Assembly: GCA_018417955.1 (NCBI GenBank)
Contig: JACTVC010000017.1
Location: forward strand, 930,001 to 994,000
Direction of reading: 5' to 3'
Length of the DNA: 64,000 nt
Source: Laccaria trichodermophora
Taxonomy: Eukaryota > Basidiomycota > Agaricomycetes > Agaricales > Hydnangiaceae
Shown here in pieces: positions 1-12,013 of this stretch. How positions within the stretch are numbered: the first letter of the stretch is position 1; each line of letters begins with the position of its first letter. The position numbers and the translations under genes are program-made. The notes beneath the pieces are model-generated. The model worked only from the letters and a program-made list of their open reading frames with translations, ran no database searches and was not told the origin of the DNA.

Positions 1-39
1 CACTCGCGCAACTCGCTGAAGGTACTTTGAGCGCTGGAT

Positions 40-588
40 CTTGAACGTTTTTCTGTACCTCATGGCCCGCTTCAACTTGAGTTTTTGCTGCCTGAGGCGG
101 AGGAGGCAGAGACAGAACGGGCGCGCATGCGCACGAAGACATGTCCTACTTCTGCGCATACTATGATCGAAGCCCCCGCAATCACCGGCTGAGAGGCTGC
201 CTGACGATGGTACATTTTTTGCTGCAGTGTTTGATGACGATGTGGACGCGAGAGAGGGAGAGGAAAATGCTCCTCTGGCCATTTTCGGTAAAACAACGTC
301 AATGGTGATTCCTCTTGGAAAAGGTCTAAATGATGCGCTCCTTTCCATTCATCTCATGCAGCGGCGCTCTTGTCGAGCCTTTGAACAAGCCGGCTGACTC
401 ATTTCATCGTGTGTCGTGCACTCCAGCATCAATCGGCCCTTGAGTCCTTGAGTAGAGAATGGGAAGCGTGGAGGAGCGAAAGACCGCCGCTCTTGAGATT
501 GGCAGCGACATCGGCAGCTACAGACTCCAGGAATCTCCAGGCCCATACTCGTAGCCGCTGGGGGGAGGTCAGAGCTGATATGGTTTGA
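40..588 (+). pseudogene. Possible degraded coding segments at the window edge
   Basis: Three consecutive open stretches on the plus strand read like protein: 40-192 (acidic, PEAEEAETERARMR), 194-397 (FFAAVFDDDVDAREGEENAP) and 424-588 (LSREWEAWRSERPPLLRLA). They lie in different frames and are separated by stops, and I found no convincing GT-AG introns to join them. One weak candidate intron sits around 330-360. This could be the decayed or poorly resolved 3' part of a gene that begins left of the window. No family was recognised, and chance open frames are quite possible. Confidence 0.2.
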
Positions 589-1181
589 AAAACAGAAGGG
601 CTTACTACCGATGAGAACTCGCTGGATGAGCAGAAGGCCCAAGGTTGCAATTGCAGAAAGTATGGCTATGCCGATCATCAATTGGCGCTAACATCAGCAA
701 TAGGAAGAGAAACATACTGGTACTCCCATGCGGCAGCAGCCAGCTCGTTACGCACCGCATTCGCTTCATGATCACCACCACAACGAAGACTAATGCCCGC
801 TCATGCACATAAGTCAGAAATCCGCAGAGTCGCCCTTTAAAGCACGCGCGGAGCGACTCGGCAAGACCAGAGTCCCTACAGCGCGGCGCTTAGTCCTTGG
901 CGACCCACCCGAGGAAAGGGCCCATATCCAAGATCTAGAGTGGAATATCGGTTCATGTTCATGTTGAAAATTGAGAGGAGAGGGAACTGTGCGTCACGTC
1001 GGTCACATCACATTCCGTGCAATAAGCCAAATTAGCGATTAATTACTTGAAGATCCAGAGAGAGTTGGCACGTTGATTCAAAGGAGGGGATACATATACA
1101 TTCGTAACTAACTCGTCATGATCATGCATTGAGATATCTTTACATTGTGAAATTGAAATTGATGGCACATTCCTACCCAGC

Positions 1182-2377
1182 CTACCGCTTCCTGTCATTA
1201 AAGCTCTTTAACAGGATGTAGGTGGGTTTGGGCTCGCGCGCGGTTGAAGGCACGAGAACGTATCCTGGGATTGAGGGATGGTGTATTTTGCCGTGATTAT
1301 AGCCATCGGTCACATTGACCCACGTGTCTTCCCTATATTGCCAGATCATGAACGTCGTTGAGGCTTCAAAACCCCCCCCTTGATCAGGAGTGCTATGCTC
1401 AAATACATCACCGTATGTGAATTTTTGGTCTTCCAGCGCACTCGTCGGTGGAGCTTCAAAGCTATGCAACGAATATGTCGCAACAAACCGAAAGAACCCA
1501 TGAACGTGACTGTTGTTGTTTCCGATTGTGCGCACTTGGTCGGTTACAACCTTGATCTCCACAGTCACAGGGGGAGCTGACGAGCTTGGAGGAGCGGCTG
1601 CGGGTGCAATCGGGGCAGCTGGAACTAATGAGGACGCTGCCTTGAATCTTCAATCGGCTGAATTAGATGGTGAGTCCCACTCGTAGGAAGAGAAAAACAT
1701 GCCGGCGAAGTCTTGCTTGTGAATCCCCTTGTTGTTGTTGCTTTATGGGCTTTGGTTGTGTTCTGTTGGCATGGTTTGCCAGCAAGTTCATAACAGCCGA
1801 TGCTTTTTTACTGATTCGAAAAAAATGACGTTCAGGTCTCATGCTTCTTCTACAGGATTTTACATACCGGGAAGGTGCTGGTGCTTGGCTGGGTGGATAT
1901 GAAGTAGAGATTGGCGTGTGGGAAGCCACTCTGCGAGATAGCGGTGCCGGTGTCGAGGTCGATGCGTATCCTGCAGGAATCCCCGATTGGTCCAGTCTAA
2001 CAAAAGAGCTTAATTGAGGCGGGGCAGAGAAGAAGGCTAACTTTACAACCTGACAGGATTGCTGCTCTTAGGCGTATCGGTCCTTTCAATAGATTCTTTT
2101 CTGAGCGTCGCTAATTAGAAGGCAGTCAATTCACTCACATACGCTGGATCATCTCCCCCAAAGCGTGCTGGATATTTTGTGCGGCAGCAAGCTGCCCCGC
2201 ACCCCCAATGGTATTTCTAAAAAATTGGCATGTGTTAACGCTCTTCGAATTCTGGAGGCGAGAGGAAACTCCTTACAAATCTTCAGGATCAAGGCCTTCC
2301 TGGAATTGAGATGTCGCATTTGCCCAGTGAGTCTCATCCTCATCGCTACTGGATCTGGGAGGTTTGGTCAGCATCAT
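1182..2377 (-). CDS. Hypothetical protein, five exons, about 274 aa
   Basis: Unrecognised gene rebuilt from splice signals on the minus strand: exons 2377-2277, 2216-2139, 2100-2050, 1996-1868 and 1647-1182. The start is a double ATG followed by an acidic N-terminus (SSSDEDETHW). A short helical piece follows (AAAQNIQHALGEMIQ), then a Pro/Ser/Ala-rich linker, then a C-terminal domain of roughly 130 residues beginning TVEIKVVTDQVRTIG. There is no signal peptide or membrane segment. Exons 1, 2 and 5 look clearly coding. The joins around exons 3 and 4 are less sure because more than one frame is open there, and the last acceptor (a GAAG) is weak. The intron of about 220 nt before the last exon is long for this window. 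Confidence 0.5.
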
Positions 2378-3896
2378 TGCCACTCTCGGCCACTGCTGAG
2401 AAGCAAATCCTTACACTTCCATTGCTCGTGATTTCTGACGATGACGCGTCGTAGCCAGCGGCTGGACGTTGACATCCCCCCCACCTCTGAAAACTCAATT
2501 TAATGCTATGCAGTTCTTAGAACAACTGGGGTGTCTCACCGGGCATATTTATCAGTGATTGTTGATTCCAACAGGTGGCGTGCAGTGGCACCCTCACTGG
2601 CAATTCTGGGTTTCAGCATCTCTATAACAGATGGAGGCAGCTTACGGTTCGTAAACATCATTTGCAAGCGCATTCATTCTGGGTCGGCTTAGAGGCGTAG
2701 TCGGAGGACGAAAAGCAGAGCTGGGATAGTGCCCCGGTAAAGTGGGTGAGCGAATTTCGGGGGTGGAAGGGACATTCGGCCTCGTAAAGAGGAGCTTGTT
2801 GAATATCGAAAGGTCTGAGAATGACATTGTCAAAATCTGCACGCCGTTAATGAGTAGTAGACGTGACAGAGAGGTTAGAATATACGTCGTCATCCCCTGG
2901 AGCAGAAGCATAGGGGAAGGCAGGATAGGCTGCCATCTCTCGTCCCTCCAACTCTACCACATCGCTATTCGGTTCAAGGCGTATATCTGAGGGTGCCATG
3001 ATAAAGGGAGTAGGACAGAAATGAGCAAAGAATTCGAAATCATAAAGGCATACTCATATATAGATGTACGCACGCTGGTTGTCATATCATTGTACATATC
3101 GGGCGGTATAATCAATCATGATCAGATCTAGAACATGTGCAATCAGTATAATAGACTATCCAGATGGGCATAATATGTTGCGGCGCACATGAACATGTGT
3201 GCACACACTTTCGTACCTGGATATATACCATAATTGATCACATGTACATGGTACTTGAATTTCTAAGCTCTGGATTTTGCTGTTTGGCTGTGTTGAATTG
3301 AGAAGGATATTACGTGATCATGATCATAGTTTTGCAGGCCATCTCAGATTCGAATTATTCAATGAGTTTGGTGAGTTCACCAATTGCGAAATTTTACACC
3401 TTCATCCTGACCACATTGCGACTTAATTATGACAGGAATTTAACCGGCCCTTCCCAAGTTACGAAGCTTGGAATTCAATCGTTCAAATCGGGTGTTCGGC
3501 CAATTGCAAGAAGTTTGGAGCGACGTTCACTGCGAAAGGCTCCTTTATACCTGGAGAAGATGGCCATCTGCGTCTCAAATACGCGGAACTGTTGTGTGGC
3601 ATGGCGCAAAATGTCTGACATCGATATATATCGCTTGTCTCTGGCCGCAAGAGTTGAAGCTCAGCTTGAGCTGAGCCCCTCGCTCCTTTCGATTATTGCG
3701 GAAGTAAAAGGTCGATTTTAACTATTATGTCGAGAATGGATCAACGACAGGAAGGTGTAAACACCGCAACAACTCGCGGCTTTACCATCTTCGAATGTTG
3801 CGTGTATGGCTTCACAACGATGGACATGACAACGCGTGAGACAGGCTATGTATTCGATGTCCATAAATGACCTGCGGTCCTTCGATCGGACTGCGT
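2378..3896. other. Intergenic, no supported gene
   Basis: About 1.5 kb in which I see only short open frames without domain, codon or splice support. The longest (3314-3721, plus) has no recognisable motif. The part near 3050-3260 is AT-rich with several ACATGT-like words. Confidence 0.4.
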
Positions 3897-4337
3897 AAAG
3901 CCAACTTCGCGCGCGTTCGGCAAAGCCGAGACGTGCAGAGTCTAGAGAAGATACTTGGAGAAAGAGTGAGGCCGGAGGCCTGCTAGGACGGATAGCCCGT
4001 TCGGCAAAGCCGAGACGCGGAAAAACTTGATTAGAGACTCGCGATGGAGTTGGATCTAGTTGGATGTACACCCCAAGTACACCCCAGTCGTCACATGTAC
4101 AGTTAACGTTGCTGTGACGATCGAGTAAATAAATTAAAGTTGCCATCACTCGGTGCCTTAACAAACTCAACATTTTCTCACAGGTTCTCCATCGTCTCTA
4201 ATCAAGTTGTTGCGCGTCTCGGCTTTGCCGAACGGGCTATCCGTCCCAGCAGGCCTCAGGCCTCACTCTTTCTCCCCACAAGTATATTCTCTAGACGCTG
4301 CACGTCTCGGCTTTGCCGAACGCGCCCGAAGTGGCTT
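3897..4337. repeat. Large imperfect inverted repeat with nested hairpins
   Basis: The left arm (about 3897-4047) and right arm (about 4186-4337) are reverse complements with few mismatches, separated by about 140 bp. Each arm carries two copies of the 20-mer CGTCTCGGCTTTGCCGAACG (or its complement), and this word folds on itself through CGGC-TTT-GCCG. Weaker echoes of the word occur near 4402 and 4616. The block ends about 380 bp before the start of the 911-aa gene. It could be a MITE-like insertion or a structured promoter element. No target-site duplication was identified. Confidence 0.7.
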
Positions 4338-4718
4338 TCCTCACCTTCCGTCACACTTGCCCTTCTGTTTTGTGCCCGCCTGACCTTCTCAGAGCTCTCT
4401 TGCGTCTCGGCAAAGAACGTGAGGTATCATTCTCTCACATACGCACACTATCCTTTAAGAATCACATCTCGCGCTGTCCTCACACCCTCTTTTCCAACAC
4501 TTTGCCTTCTCTCTCTGCGCGTCTTAACGTGCTTCGGTCCTTGTACACCTATCGCTCAGCATTTCCTCAACTATTAAAGCTTTGACAAACATTGATTCTC
4601 ACTTCTCCACCCTCTTGTTTGCCGAACGTTCTTTCGCCCGAATTCCTCCTCTTTCCACGCCTCGCTGGCACTCCGACCAAACTCTATCTTGTTGTGACTT
4701 CGTGGATTATCAATTGAA

Positions 4719-7617
4719 ATGCCGTAAGTACACCTTTTTGTAGAGCGTGGTAATTTGGAACTAATGACTCATGCAAATAGTAAACGCGAGTTCTGGAGAG
4801 GTTTTTTCTGGCAGGAGGGCGGATTATCTCAGCAGAAAGTGCCATCGTGCGCTAACGAGTCCATGTAAGCGATTTCGCCGAATGTCATCGACAAAAACAT
4901 CTGACATTTGAGCCAGGCCGCTTGACCGCTCCCGTGGTCGACTGATTCACGAGTCTGGTGTGGATTACTATTCGCCAAATTGCTCACGGACGATTCAAGT
5001 TCCAAAAGAAACAGACCCCAATAAGCAGCAGTTTCCTATGACTTTGGGATGGAAAGACTTTACAGAGCCAAGATGGTGGACAGACACTCATGGTTGGCTT
5101 GCCTTTGTTCCTCGCGAACCAATGTTAGTTGGTTTTCCTTTCGATCGCCTTGCTCGCCTGCCACAAACTTTTCCCTCAACATCAGAAGGAAAATATTCAC
5201 TGCCCCAAGACATTGTTGATTCTTGGACAAGGCTGGACCTCGATTTGCTCCATGTCACCCGAAGACTTCTTGCAGCTTACCAAATTGCAGCAATCGCTCC
5301 ATATTCTCCTCGGGCCAAGGGTTATCGGGCGTCTTTCACACAACCCCATTCTATCAAAAAAGCTGCAATCCTTTCTCGAGATTGGTTTTTTGTCTGGATG
5401 GGTTTACTATCCTATGGGGTGGCTCGAGCGGAGTTCTCGCTAGAGGCACAGAAAGATTATCGACAGCGGTGCGAAGACCAAGGAAAAGATGCCATTCTTG
5501 GAGTACCTGACTGGCGATCATTTTTGAAAGAGCGAAGCCTTGATTACCCAAATGAAATTTGCTTTGATTCTACCTGGGTGGATACTATCTCCGCTTCCAC
5601 TGTTTGCGACTTTTCAATTGATAATCCTCGGGCAGGGATTTTCCTCAAGCTACCCAATCAGGGACCTTCTGACCATCAGCCTTCGATTCGGTGGTTCTGT
5701 CAGAGAGGTATACCTGTCTGGTATAGATGGGGTCCTGAAGAACGTGAATTAGCCAAGCAAAGTGAATTCTATCGAGGTCTGGCACCGTTAACAGACAATC
5801 CGGGTGCCCCATCCTTGACCACCGACCTGCAACATGCCATTACGCTCGTTCCTGGGACCGCTGCACTTGCGAGGTCGTCTGGTTCAAAGTCGTGGCAGCA
5901 ATATTTTGCAGACCTCGAAAAGGAAAATTTTGAACGAGCAAAGGTGGAGTCTGCTAGAGATCGTGAGAGACGACTGAAGCGCGAGCGCCAACCACCAACC
6001 CGGAGTGCCAGGGTGATTGAGTGGGTTGAGCCTATAAATGGCGGAAACCAACTCATTCCAGAGGAAAAAACAATGGCAGAGCGCGTCGACATTCTGGAGA
6101 TGTACGAAGACAAGTACAAACGCTATGATTCATTCAATAATACGTGGCATATCTGTGAAGAGTTTGGAGCCGGCCTGCCAGAAACGTGGCAGGAGTCAGA
6201 GGACTATCGAACGTTCCTTGGGGACTACACCAACGAGGAGAGAGAGGAAATCGCACAGATGGGGTTAGGCGATGAACCCCCTCCCATTTTGAATACCCCC
6301 CTCCGTGCCCCCACTCCACCCACAAATCCTGAACCATATGTTGCGACAGATTTACCTTCTGACCATTTTCAAGCCGTCAACGACCTGCGTCAGACATCTC
6401 TGCTGGAGCTGTTGCAAATTGGCGTCTGTGAGACATTGCATGAGCACTATGGATTGATTCCTCCAGTCCCAATTCCACAATCGCATCCTGAATTCTCTGA
6501 GAAGGATAGACAACGCTTTGGCCGCTGGCTTGGTTTGGACACGGATGACAAGCCAGAAATGCGCCGACAATTTGAGGCGTCTGATATAGCTCGGCTGTCT
6601 TTGCAATTTGTTAAAATTTTGGTAGCTGGCAAATGTCCGTTGAGTGATTACTGGGATCTTTCGCCGAGTAACCGCGAGTCATTGGTGTTTACCAAACGAC
6701 TGAAGTCGGTGTCATTGTCCTTTTTTGAACAGATTCAAGCCAACCACCGTTGGATCTTTGTTTTCGACTTCAAGAGTGAGGCAACCGTGCCTTGGAAGCT
6801 AGCGGTGACTACTGCTGCCGACGTACTTCTGGTCTGCAGACTTGATTCACGTTATAGGGAGGCTGATATTGCCCGTTTTTTGATTGAGCGTGGGGTACCT
6901 TTCCGTACCCTGGTGTGGAAAAGTATGATGCCTAAGCCCCCCCCAAGTATGCCCGTCATCTATCAGCTCCCTTCTCGTGGCCCCAATTATGTTTTCAGCA
7001 AGCGCGACTTTGATAGCTATATTCACCTCCGAGAGATTCTGGTCCGTCAACCACGTATCCGTGCAGCTCTTCTTCGAGGGGGGATGCCATGGCGGTTAGT
7101 CATCAGCTTTATGCATGCTGACAAAATATTGGGTGGTCCTGTGGGTGGTGGTCCCATGCGAGAAGTTCATCACCCTTCTGGTGAGACGCTTGTCGACGAT
7201 GACCTAACAGATTTGGAACTGGATTTGTTATGCGGGACATATATTTGTGACACAGGTATGTAATTATACATTGAGCGAATCAGCAACTGAAAACTCTTCT
7301 TCTTTACAGGGCAAGGTCCCGTCATAGCATACAAATCTTGGTTCCCACCAGCTTTTTTCTTTGAGAAGAAAGATTGCGCGGAGAACTATGGCCGGTGGAC
7401 TGATTACCGAGAAGCCAGATATAGGCGTCGTTTGTTGGATATTGAGCAACACGGGGCTCAACCAGAGCCTGTGTCAAGATGGCGGGACCAGCTCAGGGGT
7501 TTAAAAGAGACGCGCTTGCTCAATCAAAACATGGAAAAGCTGGCACTTAAGTTCTTGAATGAACAATGTCCTCACATGGCACACCTCACTTGCGAATGGG
7601 TCCCAAAAGAGAGATGA
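4719..7617 (+). CDS. Orphan 911-aa protein, four exons
   Basis: Exons 4719-4723, 4781-4864, 4917-7255 and 7310-7617, all with GT-AG introns and matching phases. The first coding exon is only ATGCC; exon 2 then gives KREFWRGFFWQEGG. The protein is soluble-looking and rich in Trp and Pro, with WWTDTHGWLAFVPREP near residue 80, a charged helical stretch near 355-380 (ERRLKRERQPPTR) and a Pro-rich linker near 490-510. I see no transposase, nuclease, kinase or other catalytic signature and do not recognise a named domain. Its position beside a hairpin-rich inverted repeat raises the possibility that it travels with a mobile element, but nothing in the protein shows this. Exon structure is well supported; function is unknown. 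Confidence 0.75.
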
Positions 7618-8458
7618 CACTTGAATATGATTGACATACTGTATTCTCCCTCGATCGCGCAACCGATTTGTTTTCTTGGACTTTATCTTTGATTCCAAGG
7701 TAGTCTAGATCACGTGAAGGCAATCAACTCAGACGATTGTTACAATTGTACGTTTCCAAAATTAAACGCAAAAGGTGTGTGAGATGAAAGCAGTTCGATT
7801 GTATACTCATATGGGTTGCAAAGCGTCTCTCAATGTATTCAGCTCATGCTAGTTCCTGGAGTTCTGCCCGTCCCAAAAACTGCATTTGCAAGTGTTGTTC
7901 GCACTGTACCATCTACAATTCATCAAAAGGGGTTTACGAAGGGGGGGGGTCACTTGTTGAGTCGCAGTACTCGTGATCGCCATAGTCGAGATGATCGGAG
8001 GCTTGAGAGTGCTGGTCTCACCAATGGTGTTGACGCTCAACATGCTTCTACCCCTGGCCAACAGATTCCAACTGGGATCCAACTAGTCAGAGAGGAGTTG
8101 GATCTTCGTTGCCAGCTCCCCATCTCTAGCCCTATGACTCCTTCACTTTCGCCAATGATCCCCTCACTCACGGAGACTATATCTTTCCAGCTGAAGCAGA
8201 TATAGTACGACCCAACTCAGGTGTACATGCACTTAGGCCTGACTGCTATGCCAACGGCGCTTTCCTCGAGATGGAACTTCGCTTTTGCGAACTTCTCGCC
8301 AGACTAACCAGGATGGAATTCACAGAGGAGACAGATGTGCTCACTGACCATCTACGTGATGAACTGTAGAGAAAGAGCAGCAATGGGTTCTACAGCGGTC
8401 AGCCGCAGATGTCGGACGCCTGGCGTTGGTGGTGCAATCTCTGTGACTTAACAAACAA
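7618..8458. other. Intergenic stretch before the metalloprotease relic
   Basis: No gene could be supported. An open plus-strand frame at 7816-8205 is low complexity toward its end and has no recognisable motif. The part after about 8210 may hold an eroded 5' part of the metalloprotease relic that follows. Confidence 0.35.
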
Positions 8459-8786
8459 AAGGAACTCACCTACACCTTCATCGGTGGGAACGCTATGCAA
8501 CAAGAGAAAGTCAAGACTGTCGTCCAAGATTGGGTGAAGTGTGTTAACTCAAGCTCACTTTTGTGGCCAACGGCAACGCCGCCATTCGTATCAGTTTCGA
8601 TCCTCGCTCGGGCTCTTGATCCTACGTTGGGAACGAAGTCAGCCTCATCAACGCCAACGAGAACACGATGAACTTGGGTTGGATCGGTGGTTCAAATGAC
8701 CCAATTACCGAATCGGGGAAAGGCGTCACTTCGCACAAATTCGGCCATACACTTGGCCTCATGCACAAGCACCAGTGTCTTGTCTG
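8459..8786 (+). pseudogene. Relic of an M12-like zinc metalloprotease (zincin)
   Basis: The plus strand encodes pieces typical of fungal zincin-type secreted proteases: KELTYTFIGGNAMQQEKV, then after a frameshift near 8545-8552 FVANGNAAIRISFDP, then INANENTMNLGWIGG and SHKFGHTLGLMHKHQ. The last segment corresponds to the HExGHxxGLxHEH zinc site, but the catalytic Glu and the second Glu are both Lys here. An in-frame TGA at the SGS/SYVG position adds a nonsense change. All three point changes are G-to-A on this strand. N- and C-terminal parts are missing. The family assignment rests on the zinc-site pattern; the inactive state is clear. Confidence 0.7.
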
Positions 8787-8981
8787 TGGTGCTGTTGGTA
8801 GCCCGGTATTTCCCCACTCCCCATGTAGTTGTGGCTTCTCGTGAACTCGCGCTCCGACGCTCTTCTTACTTTTCTAGGCCTTGGGAAGTTGAGAGTCTGA
8901 GAGGCCAGTGCATGGATGGAGGGCGGAGCTACCCGTTCAACCTGAGTACAGCCTACGTGCTTTGGTAGCAAGGTGACAGTT

Positions 8982-9004
8982 GATGTATATATATATATAT
9001 ATAA
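8982..9004. repeat. (TA)n microsatellite
   Basis: A short run of alternating TA lies just downstream of the metalloprotease relic. No function is implied. Confidence 0.8.
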
Positions 9005-9396
9005 GCCCCAATGCCCATGGGTGAGCGCCTGATGAAGCTCAAGCTGTGTCAAATAACTCTTTCATTCAATCGTCCACTGGCATCTTGCTAATATTTCAAC
9101 AGGTTCTGGTTGATGATTAATTCAAAGAATGAAACAGGCTGTGAGTCTCCTATTTGCCTTTGGGTTATTAGGTAGTTGTCGATCTTCTTTTGCAGTTGTG
9201 CCATTGGGTAAGTGATCTCCGCCCCCTGTCAGAGTATCTGATATCCACCGTTTGCTAGGTTATATTGATTTGATTATGTCTGTCAGGACTTAGGCTCAGA
9301 AGGTCGACGTGCTGGTACAGTAGATCTCTCTATATGTAAACGAAGAACAAATCATGACCAACGAAGCAAACGTGCAATTGCCGACTCTCCAAGTTT

Positions 9397-9798
9397 CTAA
9401 CAGAGATTCAAGTGAAACGATACATAAGGTATAAGGAGCGAAAACCCAGTCAGGATGTGAGCAAAAGAGATTGCAGAAGCCGACTTTGTTAAGTACAGCT
9501 GGTGCAAAAGTCTCAATGGGCGTTTCTTCGCCTGTTTTCGAGGGGTGTTGTTGGTTCTGCATGTTGGTGCTTCAACTGGATGGTCGATAGTGGCCGATTT
9601 CTCCTGAGGAAGGGCTGATTCCTCGGTTGTTGATTCCTGAACAACCCCTGGTTCACCAGCGACGACCTCTTGCTCGACTGTTAGCTCCTCAACAGCGGCT
9701 GGTTCACTGGTGATGGTTGGTTCCTCAATGGTGGCCGCCTCAAAAACGGCTGGTTCCTCAACGGCTGGTTCTTCGACGGTGGCTGGTTCTTTCGCTAG
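9397..9798 (-). CDS. Possible terminal exon with EEPA-type acidic repeats
   Basis: The minus strand is open for about 133 codons, from an apparent acceptor (CCGTTAG before 9798) to a TAG at 9397. It encodes imperfect repeats of the type EEPAV, EEPTI and EELTV, then a basic stretch (RKQAKKRPLR) and a hydrophobic end (SFAHILTGFSLLIPYV). The repeat is visible in the DNA as iterated GGCTGGTTC words between 9640 and 9790. No upstream exon or start could be fixed, so this may be a decayed gene end or a low-complexity chance frame. Confidence 0.3.
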   Translation of the reverse strand, partial: LAKEPATVEEPAVEEPAVFEAATIEEPTITSEPAAVEELTVEQEVVAGEPGVVQESTTEESALPQEKSATIDHPVEAPTCRTNNTPRKQAKKRPLRLLHQLYLTKSASAISFAHILTGFSLLIPYVSFHLNLC

Positions 9799-10103
9799 CT
9801 AACGGTAAACTGAATAGGTGACGGCGTGCGTATGCGAGTGGGCGATGTTGCATTCGAATCGATAGAAACTGCAGCTGTTGCTCGAGAACCTTTTTCAGCA
9901 TCCCACATCTGCGGTGTCACACTAGTTGATAAAATAGCCTTCCACCATCGGTCTCACGACGCAGCCACAGATCAATCTGCCCCCAAAGTCGTCTCGTCCC
10001 TGTGACCGTCGACCTTCACATCATCATCCGCAACCTCATGCGTCCACGAATTCACTGTCGTTTCCCAACAAATCGTCAAATTGCCGCTCTGTCGCTGTCG
10101 CTG

Positions 10104-10846
10104 ATGGAGAGAGTGCTGGCGTCATTTACGATGTACAGCGAACTGAAGGAAGCTACTACGGACTCAGAATTTGACAAGGTGTTCGCGCGCTTACAGATGG
10201 AGTGGACCTATATCGGAGGTTTGGTGAGCACTCTTCTCTTCGTTCCCTTCCTGATTCTGTTCTTACCTAAACTCTTCATACAGCTAGTCGCAATAGCAGC
10301 GTATGTACATTCGACTTCGTTCCCGGAAGGAGTTGCTAATGTCACTTACATCAGTGTCGATACAGCCGTCTTCTCCATCTCCCAAGGGTCACTATTCAAT
10401 GTCAACTTCTACGCTCGGCGTGCTATTGCTACGAGCAGCATTGCATCTGGTCTCGGCATCGCATGTGACGCCTGGTTTCTCTTGCAATATAACTGGGCAG
10501 ACCTACAGACATTCATTGTATGTTCCTATATCTACTCAGCTGTCTCTTCTAACCCTTCCTTATCCAGGCTCGTGCTCGGGACGTATACGGCTCTTACTTC
10601 TTCTTCTCCCTCTCAGCGCGTGTCCCAGGTCTCTGCATGTTCACCTCCGCCCTCTCCCTCATGCTCTTCCTCGAGCTTGTGGCTTTCGACACCTGGCCAG
10701 AAGGTGTGATCGCTATTTGTTCCATGGTAGGGGTGGTTATGTCCCTGCAGTTTTTGGTTTATGGCGCGCATTGGTGTGTGGGGCGAGTGGTTGAGGGTGG
10801 GCGGACGGGTATCAGGGCAGTTAGAAGGGTTACGGGTTGCTCATAG
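10104..10846 (+). CDS. Small four-helix membrane protein, about 192 aa
   Basis: Exons 10104-10223, 10285-10301, 10355-10517 and 10568-10846, all GT-AG with matching phases. The second exon is only 17 nt (LVAIA plus two bases). The predicted protein has a short cytosolic N-terminus (MERVLASFTMYSELKEAT), then hydrophobic segments around YIGGLLVAIAAVDTAVF, SIASGLGIACDAWFLLQY, GLCMFTSALSLMLFLEL and GVIAICSMVGVVMSLQFLVY, with a basic tail. This layout is common among uncharacterised membrane proteins of mushrooms. An in-frame ATG at 10038 would add 22 residues; I prefer 10104 because the upstream extension looks unlike protein. Function is unknown. Confidence 0.75.
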
Positions 10847-11538
10847 CACTGGGGCTCGTCCTTCATGCGGGGCGGCTGAATTGATTTCGAATGTTTGTGC
10901 TTGAAATTTGACTTAAATAAACCAGAATGAAACAGAACGAAAATCATGAGCACATCTAGGTTAATACATTCACTCGTCCAAAAATCCTGGGGTAACAGCA
11001 CCCACAACACCAGGACGACCTTTCCCAATTCCCATCCAAACACACGAGAGGACTCCTTACCAAGTCGGATGGTGAGGACTGAGGGTGTCCAGTGGTCTAT
11101 GTGGTTGGGCGGCATTGGCTTTAAGTAGGATTCGCAGTCCGTCTTTACCTGCTTTTAACGAAAATGAAACCTGAACGTTCTGGGGAACGAAACATTGGGG
11201 GGGATCACTGCAACAACAGTAGTGGGAATCAATAGCTGACCAGGCTCTGACTTATGCCGGCAAGTACTCTATCGTTTCTTCGTTTGTTGTTATACGGGTA
11301 CTTATGTAGTGAATTAGTGCTCCCGAATGGCGATTACAAGTGAGTGTACGTTCTTTCTCGGTCTTTGTTTTTTGGCTTTGATTTATTGTGTAAATGGCGT
11401 TGGGCACATGATTATGTGCGCAATACGATCCATAAGTGTACAGTGTTATCTGTCCACATGCATATATACATCTTCTGCTATTTATATTCGTGAGGGCCAA
11501 CACCCATATATACATCGTCACGCTTGCTGTTCAACGCC

Positions 11539-11803
11539 ATGAAAGTTGCAGAGGCGGACCAGTTTCTCAGTAACGACCAAATGGACGACGAGGGACTGTA
11601 CTCTACAGCAGGCTTAAGTATGTGGTTTGTCTTGCCTTTCCTCCACCATACGCCATACTTCTCTGAAGTTATGCACAGCAAATGAGGCGTTCGTGCCATC
11701 GTTCGGACGCATGAGAATGTATATCCTTAACTCCTCCTGCTCAAACTTCTTCAAGGGTGTGGACATTGAGGATGGGGACATATTGTATTACCTCCCTTTC
11801 TAG
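11539..11803 (+). CDS. Possible small protein, 67 aa, two exons
   Basis: ATG at 11539 starts MKVAEADQFLSNDQMDDEGL; a 61-nt GT-AG intron (11618-11678) joins it in phase to NEAFVPSFGRMRMYILNSS, and the frame ends at TAG 11801-11803. The first part is acidic and polar. No family was recognised and there is no paralogue in the window. It could be a fragment of a larger decayed gene, since the surrounding 12-16 kb is rich in relics. Confidence 0.3.
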
Positions 11804-12013
11804 ATCTATGCGACTGGTGATACGATGACGATTTCGTATCGATCATAATATACTACATAAATTGAGTACATTAGTCCGTTTGATATCCATCGCTCCCTTG
11901 TAAATAGAATGAAGAATCCTCAGGCCATATGACCCAGCTTCTAAGTATCTATGATGAAGCCCACAAAACGATTATGGGACGAGTGCCCGTTTATCGAGAT
12001 ATCAATGGATACA

